Below are positions 1-6,079 of a stretch of 7,051 nucleotides of DNA, piece after piece. Every line of letters begins with the position of its first letter. Position 1 is the stretch's first letter. Source of the DNA: an uncultured Collinsella sp. (GTDB lineage: Bacteria; Actinomycetota; Coriobacteriia; Coriobacteriales; Coriobacteriaceae); the NCBI GenBank assembly GCA_902494625.1, contig CABUUB010000088.1, positions 1-7,051 on the forward strand, read 5' to 3'. The notes beneath the pieces are model-generated. The model was not told where the DNA came from. It did not search any database and saw nothing but the letters and a program-made list of their open reading frames with translations. The position numbers and the translations under genes were made by a program.

Positions 1-732
1 CCCGCATACGCGCCCGCTTCGCCACAGACCCCCGCTCCCAAAAAGAGCGGCACCGGGCCGCTTATCGCCGTTATCGTTGTGCTGGTGGCGATCATCATCG
101 CCCTGGTCGTTTTCTTTGTGATCAAGCCTTTCGACAACGCCGCCACGCAGACGACTGCCGAGGTAGCTAAGCTGCACCATGACGTCGACGACGATGACCT
201 AAAGCCTCTCGGCGATCCCAACAGCCTGTACGACGATGATGACGATGACGATGACGACGAGGATGGCGGCGGAGCAACGCTCTCCGAGCAGAATCTCTAC
301 CGCCGACTGAGCGAATACTACGACTTGCTCGAAGACCTCGACAGCTACGTCCGTGGCTGCGCGCAGAACTTCAACGGCAGCTATCTGGAAGAGGATCGAA
401 CCACCCGTCAAAATCTCGCCGACGTCGCCGAGCGCACGGAGGACACCATCGAGCAGTATTACGACATCGTCGAGGACCTAGACGTTCCGACGAGCTCCAA
501 GAACTACAGCTCCTGGAAGGACATCATCGCCCTGTACGACGACCTGGATCACCGCATTGACGCAATCTGTGATGCCTGGGAGATCAGCCTGAAATACGCC
601 AAGCCTGCGGACCACAAGAATGAGATCGTGGCGCCGCTGTCACGCGACAACGTGGCGGGCACCAATGACAATAAGTACCGCCTAGACTTTGAGGAGCGCT
701 ATCCCGGCGCCAAACCCGTCGAAGTGAACTAG
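1..732 (+). CDS. Membrane-anchored Asp-rich protein of unknown function, 5'-truncated
   Basis: The reading frame is open from base 1 to a TAG at 730-732, so the real start lies upstream and 243 C-terminal residues are visible. A GTG at 79 is an in-frame internal codon inside the membrane helix and is unlikely to be the start. Visible residues 1-20 are a Pro/Ala/Lys linker. Residues 21-41 form one very hydrophobic transmembrane helix. After it comes an acidic segment with nine consecutive Asp at 78-86 followed by Glu-Asp and three Gly. Residues about 94-200 look helical and contain the motif YYD[LI][LV]EDLD twice (residues 106-114 and 153-161). The linker-helix-soluble-domain order suggests a single-pass protein with its C-terminal domain outside the cell; orientation is inferred. 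Many actinobacterial proteins of this form have an N-terminal zinc ribbon, but that part is not in the window. I do not recognise the family and assign no function. Confidence 0.8.
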   Translation, partial: PAYAPASPQTPAPKKSGTGPLIAVIVVLVAIIIALVVFFVIKPFDNAATQTTAEVAKLHHDVDDDDLKPLGDPNSLYDDDDDDDDDEDGGGATLSEQNLYRRLSEYYDLLEDLDSYVRGCAQNFNGSYLEEDRTTRQNLADVAERTEDTIEQYYDIVEDLDVPTSSKNYSSWKDIIALYDDLDHRIDAICDAWEISLKYAKPADHKNEIVAPLSRDNVAGTNDNKYRLDFEERYPGAKPVEVN

Positions 733-743
733 TCGCATGCGAC
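732..743. repeat. Perfect 12-bp palindrome overlapping a stop codon
   Basis: GTCGCATGCGAC reads the same on both strands. Its first base is the last base of the stop codon of the left-hand gene. It sits inside a wider inverted repeat, ACTAGTCG (728-735) and CGACTAGT (753-760). The role is unknown. It could be a protein-binding site or a weak RNA structure ahead of the strong terminator at 789-826. Confidence 0.5.
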
Positions 744-788
744 GTTCTTAAACGACTAGTAATTAAAGACCATCCCCAATGACTACGC

Positions 789-826
789 AAAAACGAGCGA
801 GGATCATGAGGTCCTCGCTCGTTTTT
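789..826. terminator. Bidirectional intrinsic terminator between convergent genes
   Basis: AAAAACGAGCGAGGA (789-803) and TCCTCGCTCGTTTTT (812-826) are perfect 15-base reverse complements around an 8-base loop. The outer five pairs are A:T, so each strand has a GC-rich 10-bp stem followed by a run of five T. On the plus strand more T-rich sequence follows (TTTTTGTTTT). It lies 56 bp after the plus-strand gene and 27 bp after the minus-strand topoisomerase stop, which is where a shared terminator is expected. Confidence 0.93.
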
Positions 827-853
827 GTTTTGGGCAATGTTTCGACTGCGCCG

Positions 854-3448
854 CTACTTGTCGGCGGCTGCTTTCTTGGCAGTCGACTTCTTCGCGGTCG
901 TCTTCTTGGCGGCAGTGGCTTTCTTAGCCGTCGTCTTCTTGGCCGCCGTTGTCTTCTTGGCCGTGCTCGCCTTGGTCGTGGTCTTGCGACCGCGGGCGGG
1001 CTTCTTCTCCTTGGTCGGGCAGTCCATGTTCACGCAGATGCGCCACGGGCCGCGCGCCGTGTTGACCACCACGATGGGGGCGCCACACTCGGGGCAAGTC
1101 TCACCCGTCGCCTCGAGCTTACCGCGCGCCGGCAGAGGATAGCTCACGCCGCAGTCATCGTAGTTGGTGCAGCGGATAAAGCGCTTGCCGCTCTTCTCGC
1201 TCTTGTGCGCGATCAGGTCGCCATGACGTCCGGCCTCGGCGCACACCTTGCACTCGCCCACCTTAAGGTCAGGCTCGTAGTTGGTGGGGCACGTTGGGTT
1301 CACGCAAATCTCGAAAGCCTTTTGGCGGAACGGCTGGCACTTAATGCGCGGCGCGCCGCACTCGGGGCACACGGCGGCCTCGCCCTCGAGCGGACTCACC
1401 TTGACGCCGCTCGGCACCGGATAGGTCACATCGCAGTCGGGCCAGCCCATGCAGCCAATGAAGCTGCCACGGGTCTTGGCGCTCGTCTTCATAACCAAGT
1501 CCTTGCCGCACTTGGGACAAGCGCCCACGCGCGCATCGGCCGTGACGGCGTCGCTGATGGCGTCGCCCAGCTCCTGCGTGTGCTTGAGCAGCTCGTCGAG
1601 CACGCCGGCCAGCAGCGCGCGCGAGTGCGTCACGACATGCTCTTCGGTATCCTCGCCGCGCTCGACGCGGGTCATATCGCCATCAAGCTCGCTGGTCATA
1701 TCGGGGCTCGTGATGCGCGGGGCAAATTGCGTCAGCGCGTCGATGATGGCGATGCCCAGCTGGCTCGGCTCAACGGGATCATTTTTGAGATAGCGCACGG
1801 CATACAGGCGCTCGATGATGCTCGCGCGCGTGGACTTGGTGCCCAAACCGCGCTTTTCCATCTCCTGCACGAGCTTGCCCTGGCTGTAGCGCGCGGGCGG
1901 CTCGGTCTGCTTTGCCTCGAGCTTAATGTCGAACACGTCGACCGTATCGCCCTGCTCAAGCGGCGGCATCTGCTCGTCGCGTTTGAGTCCATACGGGTAT
2001 GCCTCGCGGAAACCCGGGGTCACGAGCACGTCGCCCGAAGCCACGAACGGCTCGCCGTTCACATCGAGCTCGAGCTTGGTGTTCTCAATGGTCGCAGGAC
2101 CCATAAGCGTCGCCAGAAAGCGGCGAGCGATGAGGTCATAGAGCTTGCGCTGGCCGCCGTCGAGCGTGGACGGATCGCCCTCGCCCGTGGGGTAGATAGG
2201 CGGGTGGTCGGTGGTCTCGACTTTGCCGCGCGTGGGCTTCATGGGGCCGGCGAGCACCTTTTTGCACACGGGCGCCAGCGCCGGGTTGATCTTTGCAAGG
2301 TCACTCACCACAGCACCCAAATCGAGCGTCGCGGGGTACACGGTGTTGTCGACACGCGGGTAGCTGATGAGGCCCGCCATGTAGAGGGACTCGGCGATGC
2401 GCATGGTGCGCGCAGGCGAGATGCCCTCGGCTGCGGCGGCAGCCTGCAGCGAGGTAGTCGCAAACGGCGTGGGCGGCTGCTGCTTGCGCGAGCGCTTGGT
2501 CACCGCGGCGACGGTCGCCGTCTTGGCGCCGTCGACGTGACCATACGCCGTCTCGGCAGCATCCTTGTCAGTAAAGCGCGCCGTCTTGTGAGCGATCTTA
2601 AAGCGATTGTCCTCGGCAGCGCCCTGCGCGGCACCCATGCCGCGAATCTGCCAATAGTCCTCGGGCACAAACGCCATGCGCTCGCGCTCGCGCTCGACCA
2701 CCAGGGCAAGCGTCGGTGTCTGCACGCGGCCGGCGGAGCGCACGTTGCCAAAGCCGCCGAACTTGGCGAGCGTCAGATAGCGCGTGAGCACCGCACCCCA
2801 GATAAGGTCGATGTGCTGACGGCTCTCGCCAGCGTCGGCCAGGTTCTGGTCGAGCGAGACGAGATTATCGAAGGCCTGCGTGATCTCGGCCTTGGTAAAC
2901 GAAGAATACTGGGCGCGAGCAACCGGCAAATCGGGCGCAACCTCGCGCACCTTGTTGAGGGCGTCCGAACCAATCAGCTCGCCCTCGCGATCGAAGTCCG
3001 TGGCGATGATGACACTGTCGGACTTCTTAGCCAGGTTCTTGAGCGAGCGAATGAGTTCCTTCTCTGCCGGCAGTTTAATGACCGGTGCCCACGTGAGGTA
3101 GGGCAGGCTCTCGAGCTTCCAGCCCTTAATGGAGATGCCGTCGGCAAGGAACGGCTTGCGCTTGGTGTCGTAGGGCGGACGGGCCAGGCCGTCGGGCATG
3201 TCGGCCGGCAGCATCTCGCCGTCCTCGGTCACCGAATACCAACCCAGCTTTTTATCGAACAGCACGCTGTCGCAAAAATCAGGCGCTAGGATGTGACCGG
3301 CAAGGCCGATGGTCACGCACTCCTCGCCCTTCCACTCAAAACGGTAGATGGCGGTGTTGTACACCTTGTCCTTTTTGGGTTTGCCTGTGGACAGACGCTC
3401 GGCGATCTGACGTGCGGCGTCGTTTTTCTCGGCGATGATGAGCTTCAA
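854..3448 (-). CDS. topA: Type IA DNA topoisomerase (archaeal topoisomerase I-like)
   Basis: Cuts and rejoins one DNA strand through a tyrosyl-phosphate to relax negative supercoils. The protein has 864 residues. The N-terminal TOPRIM domain starts with MKLIIAEKND (Glu7 is the conserved acid) and has the Mg-binding DxDxE motif at D151, D153 and E155 (TDFDREGE). SAGRVQTPTLALVVERE (238-254) and SLYMAGLISYPRVDNTVYP (354-372) are family hallmarks; Tyr363 is the predicted catalytic tyrosine. The latter motif, DHPPIYPTG (414-422) and GLGTKSTRASIIERLY (534-549) resemble archaeal topoisomerase I more than E. coli TopA or TopB. Four four-cysteine zinc ribbons follow: C644/647/666/672, C694/697/715/720, C733/736/760/766 and C785/788/805/810. 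A Lys/Ala/Thr tail ends the protein. The start is TTG, supported by the conserved N-terminal beta strand and an AGGAG six bases upstream. It is last in the tat-hyp gene run and may be co-transcribed with it. The family is very secure; the name topA rather than topB is less so. Confidence 0.96.
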   Translation of the reverse strand: MKLIIAEKNDAARQIAERLSTGKPKKDKVYNTAIYRFEWKGEECVTIGLAGHILAPDFCDSVLFDKKLGWYSVTEDGEMLPADMPDGLARPPYDTKRKPFLADGISIKGWKLESLPYLTWAPVIKLPAEKELIRSLKNLAKKSDSVIIATDFDREGELIGSDALNKVREVAPDLPVARAQYSSFTKAEITQAFDNLVSLDQNLADAGESRQHIDLIWGAVLTRYLTLAKFGGFGNVRSAGRVQTPTLALVVERERERMAFVPEDYWQIRGMGAAQGAAEDNRFKIAHKTARFTDKDAAETAYGHVDGAKTATVAAVTKRSRKQQPPTPFATTSLQAAAAAEGISPARTMRIAESLYMAGLISYPRVDNTVYPATLDLGAVVSDLAKINPALAPVCKKVLAGPMKPTRGKVETTDHPPIYPTGEGDPSTLDGGQRKLYDLIARRFLATLMGPATIENTKLELDVNGEPFVASGDVLVTPGFREAYPYGLKRDEQMPPLEQGDTVDVFDIKLEAKQTEPPARYSQGKLVQEMEKRGLGTKSTRASIIERLYAVRYLKNDPVEPSQLGIAIIDALTQFAPRITSPDMTSELDGDMTRVERGEDTEEHVVTHSRALLAGVLDELLKHTQELGDAISDAVTADARVGACPKCGKDLVMKTSAKTRGSFIGCMGWPDCDVTYPVPSGVKVSPLEGEAAVCPECGAPRIKCQPFRQKAFEICVNPTCPTNYEPDLKVGECKVCAEAGRHGDLIAHKSEKSGKRFIRCTNYDDCGVSYPLPARGKLEATGETCPECGAPIVVVNTARGPWRICVNMDCPTKEKKPARGRKTTTKASTAKKTTAAKKTTAKKATAAKKTTAKKSTAKKAAADK
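857..1012 (-). other. Lys/Ala/Thr-rich histone H1-like C-terminal tail of the topoisomerase
   Basis: Residues 813-864 are almost entirely Lys, Ala and Thr with some Arg and Ser, built on imperfect copies of AKKTTAKK. The coding DNA is correspondingly repetitive, with TTCTTGG recurring on the plus strand. Lysine-repeat tails are known on actinobacterial TopA proteins, where they promote DNA binding and processivity. That role is inferred here by analogy. Confidence 0.85.
1013..1519 (-). repeat. Tandemly duplicated two-zinc-ribbon unit within the topoisomerase
   Basis: Unit A spans residues 644-722 (bases 1283-1519) and unit B residues 733-812 (bases 1013-1252). In each unit the first ribbon leads to a [FI]-rich strand ending CxxxxDC, then VTYPVP or VSYPLP. 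The second ribbon begins with the identical CPECGAP and ends ICVNPTCPT or ICVNMDCPT. The matched order and spacing point to duplication of a pair of ribbons rather than four independent ones. Confidence 0.8.
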
Positions 3449-3454
3449 AAGAGG

Positions 3455-3459
3455 CTCCT
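3455..3459 (-). promoter_or_regulatory. Ribosome binding site for the TTG-started topoisomerase
   Basis: AGGAG on the minus strand lies six bases before the TTG at 3446-3448. It decides the start. No in-frame ATG gives the conserved MKLIIAEK beginning, and the preceding hypB stop is only 54 bp upstream. Confidence 0.75.
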
Positions 3460-3502
3460 ATCTCGTGTCTCTGCGGCTACGCCCGCCCGTATGGCGGCCG
3501 AT

Positions 3503-4186
3503 TTACGCCCTTGCTTGCTCGATCTGCCCGATGAGCCAATCGCACCAGGCATCCATGCCCTCGCCCTTGCGCGCACTCACGGCAAATCGCGGCGCCTGTG
3601 GATTGAGGTCATCGAGTGTCTTAGTATACCTATCCATGTCAAAATCGAAAGCCGGGGCCACATCGACCTTGTTGAGCAGCTGTGCGCCAGCGTACTGGAA
3701 GATGCCCGGGTACTTGACGGGCTTGTCGTCGCCCTCGGGCACCGAGAGGATCATGATGGACAGGTTCTCGCCCAGGTCAAAGTCGACCGGGCAGACCAAG
3801 TTGCCCACATTTTCGATAAAGATGACGTCGATGTTTTCCAGACCCACCGCCTGGTCGAAGGCGTCAACGGCCTCCATGATCATGTTGCCCTCGAGGTGGC
3901 ACAGGCCGCCCGTGTTGATCTGGATGGCGGGCATGCCGGCTTCCTTCATGGTGATGGCATCGACATCCGAGGCGATATCGCCCTCAATGACGGCACAGCG
4001 CAGGCCAGCCTTGTCGCGCAGGCGCTCGTTAGTGCCCAGGATCGTGGTGGTCTTGCCCGAACCGGGACTCGACAGCACATTGATCACATAGGTGTTTGTC
4101 TCTTTAAATCGTTGACGCAGCTGATCTGCCAGGCGCTCGTTGCGCGACAGAATCGGCGATGCGATATCAATCGTTTTCTCGGCCAT
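3503..4186 (-). CDS. hypB: Hydrogenase nickel incorporation GTPase HypB
   Basis: A GTPase that works with HypA to load nickel into the large subunit of [NiFe]-hydrogenase in the cytoplasm. The 227 residues contain the P-loop SSPGSGKTT (39-47), the acidic switch region EGDIASDVDA (68-77), IENVGNLVCPVDFDLGE (124-140), NKVD (172-175) and a SARKGEGMDAW block (204-214). The three G-domain metal ligands known from E. coli HypB are present as Cys96-His97 (GGLCHLEG) and Cys132 (NLVCP). The N-terminal CxxCGC nickel site of E. coli HypB and the His-rich stretch of some homologues are both absent, so this is the short form. The ATG start has AAGGAG eight bases upstream. It lies 55 bp after hypA and 54 bp before the topoisomerase. 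Some HypA/HypB pairs also assist urease, but no urease gene is visible. Confidence 0.97.
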   Translation of the reverse strand: MAEKTIDIASPILSRNERLADQLRQRFKETNTYVINVLSSPGSGKTTTILGTNERLRDKAGLRCAVIEGDIASDVDAITMKEAGMPAIQINTGGLCHLEGNMIMEAVDAFDQAVGLENIDVIFIENVGNLVCPVDFDLGENLSIMILSVPEGDDKPVKYPGIFQYAGAQLLNKVDVAPAFDFDMDRYTKTLDDLNPQAPRFAVSARKGEGMDAWCDWLIGQIEQARA

Positions 4187-4241
4187 ACTTAGCGCTCCTT
4201 ACTTTGGCCCCTTTATACCCCATCACCAGATGGCTAGCGGG

Positions 4242-4598
4242 CTAATCGTCGGGGGTTTCGATTTCGATACTCGCGATATCGAGCTCGCGGCCGTGCAGTA
4301 GGCGCACGTTGGCACCACCACACTGAGGACAGCGACAGTGGAAGCGATCGTGGTCGAAAACCTCGCCGCAGTCCAGACACTCGCTTTGTGGATGGACCTC
4401 CTCCACGGCAAGCTCGCAGCCTCGCGTGAGCGGGTCCTCGTCGCGAAATGTCTCCCACGCAAAGTCGAGCGCCTCGCGTACGACCTCGGTCATATCCCCG
4501 ATACGCAGCGTTACCAAAACGGCGCGCGAGGCCCCCGCCCCACGCGCCGCGCGAATCACTGTATCGAGTATGCCGTTGACAATGCCAACCTCGTGCAT
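4242..4598 (-). CDS. hypA: Hydrogenase maturation nickel metallochaperone HypA
   Basis: A small zinc protein that delivers nickel, together with HypB, to the [NiFe]-hydrogenase precursor. The 118 residues are typical for the family. It begins MHE, in which His2 and Glu3 belong to the N-terminal nickel site. The structural zinc site is C74xxC77 with C90xxC93, and an extra Cys88 lies beside it (FHCRCPQC). The ATG sits six bases after the tatC stop. Its Shine-Dalgarno GAGGAG (4608-4613) is the last two Glu codons of tatC, nine bases from the start, so translation is probably coupled to tatC. The short spacing to hypB supports one transcript. Confidence 0.96.
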   Translation of the reverse strand: MHEVGIVNGILDTVIRAARGAGASRAVLVTLRIGDMTEVVREALDFAWETFRDEDPLTRGCELAVEEVHPQSECLDCGEVFDHDRFHCRCPQCGGANVRLLHGRELDIASIEIETPDD

Positions 4599-4604
4599 AC
4601 CGAT

Positions 4605-5399
4605 TTACTCCTCGCTGTCCTCTTCGTCGTCCGAAAACAGGTCCAGACGGCTCACAAACAAGCCCTCCTTGCCCTCGCGCGCGGTAATGACCACGCGGGC
4701 GATGGCGAGCGAAATCTCGTAGAGCGAGAGCAGGGCGCCATACATGAGGCCCAGCGTAACGGGCGAGCCGTCGGGCGTAATCACAGCCGAGCCCACAAGC
4801 AGGCCAACGTATACATAACGCCAGGCACTGCGGAAAGCAGCGTAGGACACGATGTGGAAGACGGACAGGTAGAAGATGATGAGCGGCAGCTCAAACGCCA
4901 CACCAAAGCCGATCATAAAGAGCAGCTCCATGTTGACGTAGTTCTCCAGATCGGGCAGCGCCGTGGCGACGGCCGAGGTCTCGCCGATGAGCCACTCAAA
5001 ACCTGCCGGGATGATGATGAAGTAGCAGAAGATGGCGCCCAGGAAGAACAGCACCGTCGAGGCGAGCACCGTGGGCACGACCCATTTGCGCTCGTTGGGA
5101 CGCAGTGCCGGCAGGAAAAATGCCAGAATCTGCCAGATGATCATGGGCGTGCACATGACCACGGCCATCTTGATGGCCAGCGAGAAGCGCAGGCCAAAGC
5201 CGCCGAGCGTGGTGGTGATGTAGAACTTACCATCCGGCACAAAGGAGCGGATGGGGTCTTCCAGGATGTCGAGCACCACGGGCGTGGCGAAATACAGCAC
5301 GATGGCGGCGGCAAACACCGACACGACCACGATGGTCAGGCGGCGACGGAGCTCGCCCAGGTGATCGAAGAGCGGCATGCGCGCAGGTCCGATAGGCAT
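4605..5399 (-). CDS. tatC: Sec-independent (twin-arginine) translocase subunit TatC
   Basis: The polytopic membrane core of the Tat export machinery, which recognises twin-arginine signal peptides and moves folded proteins across the cytoplasmic membrane. The 264 residues show HLGELRRRL (13-21), the conserved cytoplasmic N-terminal motif. Six hydrophobic segments follow at about 21-46, 70-99, 107-137, 157-184, 193-209 and 213-237. FELP (169-172) in the fourth segment carries the conserved Glu170. ITPDGSP (207-213) corresponds to the conserved ITPPD-type turn before the last helix, which contains LYE at 226-228. The C-terminus is very acidic. The ATG overlaps the tatA/B stop by one base (TAATG), with GGAGG (5409-5413) nine bases upstream; a second in-frame Met8 is a less likely start. 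The overlap argues for translational coupling and balanced subunit amounts. Confidence 0.97.
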   Translation of the reverse strand: MPIGPARMPLFDHLGELRRRLTIVVVSVFAAAIVLYFATPVVLDILEDPIRSFVPDGKFYITTTLGGFGLRFSLAIKMAVVMCTPMIIWQILAFFLPALRPNERKWVVPTVLASTVLFFLGAIFCYFIIIPAGFEWLIGETSAVATALPDLENYVNMELLFMIGFGVAFELPLIIFYLSVFHIVSYAAFRSAWRYVYVGLLVGSAVITPDGSPVTLGLMYGALLSLYEISLAIARVVITAREGKEGLFVSRLDLFSDDEEDSEE

Positions 5400-5998
5400 T
5401 ACTCATCGCCTCCCTTCGGGGCATCGGCGGTGGCAGCCTCGGCAACGGCCTCGTCCTCGGCCTCGAGCTCGCGAGCGAGCTGGTCGACGACGGCCTTGCG
5501 CTTGCGGGGACGACGGGCGTAGAGGTCAGCCGTCGTGGGCTCTGCCGGCTCGGGCTCGGACTCCGGCTCTGCAGCAGGCTCGGGCTCGACGACAGGCTCG
5601 GCGGCAGCGGCAGGCTCGGCGCCCTCGGCCTCGGACTCCTCAGCAGCACCCTCGCCCTCGGCGGCAGCCTCGCTCGCGGCCTTCTCGGCGGCAAGGCGGG
5701 CACGGCGCTCGGCAAAGGTCTCCTTCTTTGCGGGCGCAGCCGTCTCGACGGCATCCTCGTCTGCATCGGAATCGTCATCGACGGCAGCCTTCTTGGGCTT
5801 GACCGGAGCCGAAGCGGCCTCGCTCACCGGATCGATAATCTCGGACTGAACAACGGCCGTCATCTTTTCCTGCGTCTCGCGGAACTGACGGATGGCACGG
5901 CCGATCGTACGGCCCATCTGTGGGAGCTTATCCGGGCCAAACAGCAAAAAGCCGAAGACCACGATGATCGCGAGCTCACCCTCTCCAATACCAAACAC
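5399..5998 (-). CDS. tatA: Sec-independent translocase subunit TatA/TatB family, with long acidic tail
   Basis: The single-span partner of TatC. The protein starts MFGIGEGELAII, with a short transmembrane helix at about 9-20, the FGP hinge at 20-22 and an amphipathic helix at about 23-48 (KLPQMGRTIGRAIRQFRE). This is the complete TatA/B core. Glu8 is a TatB hallmark, whereas LFGPDKLP is common in TatA of Gram-positive bacteria, so the A/B choice is uncertain. It may serve both roles if no second copy exists. I chose the GTG at 5996-5998 because GGAGG lies five bases upstream and the core then begins at residue 1. A frame extending to 6043 adds 15 residues unlike the family and has no good ribosome site. 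Residues from about 50 onward are Ala/Glu/Pro-rich, with a basic patch ARRPRKRK at 161-168. At 199 residues it is about twice a typical TatA. Confidence 0.92.
   Translation of the reverse strand: MFGIGEGELAIIVVFGFLLFGPDKLPQMGRTIGRAIRQFRETQEKMTAVVQSEIIDPVSEAASAPVKPKKAAVDDDSDADEDAVETAAPAKKETFAERRARLAAEKAASEAAAEGEGAAEESEAEGAEPAAAAEPVVEPEPAAEPESEPEPAEPTTADLYARRPRKRKAVVDQLARELEAEDEAVAEAATADAPKGGDE
5534..5686 (-). repeat. Low-complexity Ala/Glu/Pro repeat region in the Tat subunit
   Basis: Residues about 105-155 of the TatA/B protein are nearly all Ala, Glu, Pro, Gly and Ser, with irregular repeats such as AEPV, EPEPAAEPE and SEPEPAEP. The plus strand shows the matching recurrence of GGCTCGG and GGCTCGGAC-like words. 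Such repeats tend to vary in length between strains. Confidence 0.75.
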
Positions 5999-6003
5999 AC
6001 ATA

Positions 6004-6008
6004 CCTCC
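6004..6008 (-). promoter_or_regulatory. Ribosome binding site setting the GTG start of tatA/B
   Basis: GGAGG on the minus strand is five bases before GTG at 5996-5998. The nearer ATG (out of frame) and the upstream in-frame GTG at 6043 do not give the Tat core with suitable spacing. Confidence 0.7.
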
Positions 6009-6010
6009 AA

Positions 6011-6030
6011 GGCTCGATGTGAGTCGAGCC
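6011..6030 (-). promoter_or_regulatory. Leader hairpin directly upstream of the tatA/B ribosome site
   Basis: GGCTCGA (6011-6017) and TCGAGCC (6024-6030) are perfect 7-base reverse complements with a 6-base loop. In the minus-strand transcript this stem would end two bases before the GGAGG. It may affect ribosome access or mRNA stability, or be a protein-binding operator. No known riboswitch or leader class is recognised. Confidence 0.5.
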
Positions 6031-6073
6031 CGCACCGCGCCATTCGGCCGGAACTCGTCTATTCATTCGGTCA

Positions 6074-6079
6074 AGTATA
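6074..6079 (-). promoter_or_regulatory. Possible -10 element upstream of tatA/B
   Basis: TATACT on the minus strand matches the sigma-70 consensus TATAAT in five of six positions and lies about 75 bases upstream of the tatA/B start. The hexamer 17 bases further upstream, CGGACG, matches TTGACA poorly (three of six) and is part of a hairpin. The position suits a promoter for the tat-hyp run, but the evidence is weak. Confidence 0.3.

Noticed and set aside
229..264. The GAC/GAT run as a CRISPR-like or tandem DNA repeat
   Set aside because: It is a simple in-frame Asp codon run with irregular third bases and no spacer structure.
779..3289. A very long open frame of 836 codons on the plus strand
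   Set aside because: It is fully antisense to the topoisomerase, has a low-complexity Arg/Ala/Leu/His composition with no domain, and starts inside the terminator region. Long antisense frames are expected opposite G/C-biased codons.
3480..3500. Short inverted repeat CCGCC/GGCGG between hypB and the topoisomerase
   Set aside because: Five pairs without a following T run, in GC-rich sequence; not convincing as a terminator.
3293..4192. A 299-codon plus-strand frame opposite hypB
   Set aside because: Antisense to hypB, which carries a complete set of GTPase and metal-binding motifs.
4220..4233. Small hairpin (CCATC/GATGG) and a TATAAA word between hypA and hypB
   Set aside because: The stem has only five pairs and no T run. 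TATAAA lacks a -35 partner at the right spacing. Neither is enough to claim a terminator or an internal promoter.
4338..5522. A 394-codon plus-strand frame opposite hypA, tatC and tatA/B
   Set aside because: It spans three well-supported minus-strand genes, is rich in His/Gln/Arg/Asp as typical for antisense frames, and shows no ribosome site or recognisable domain.
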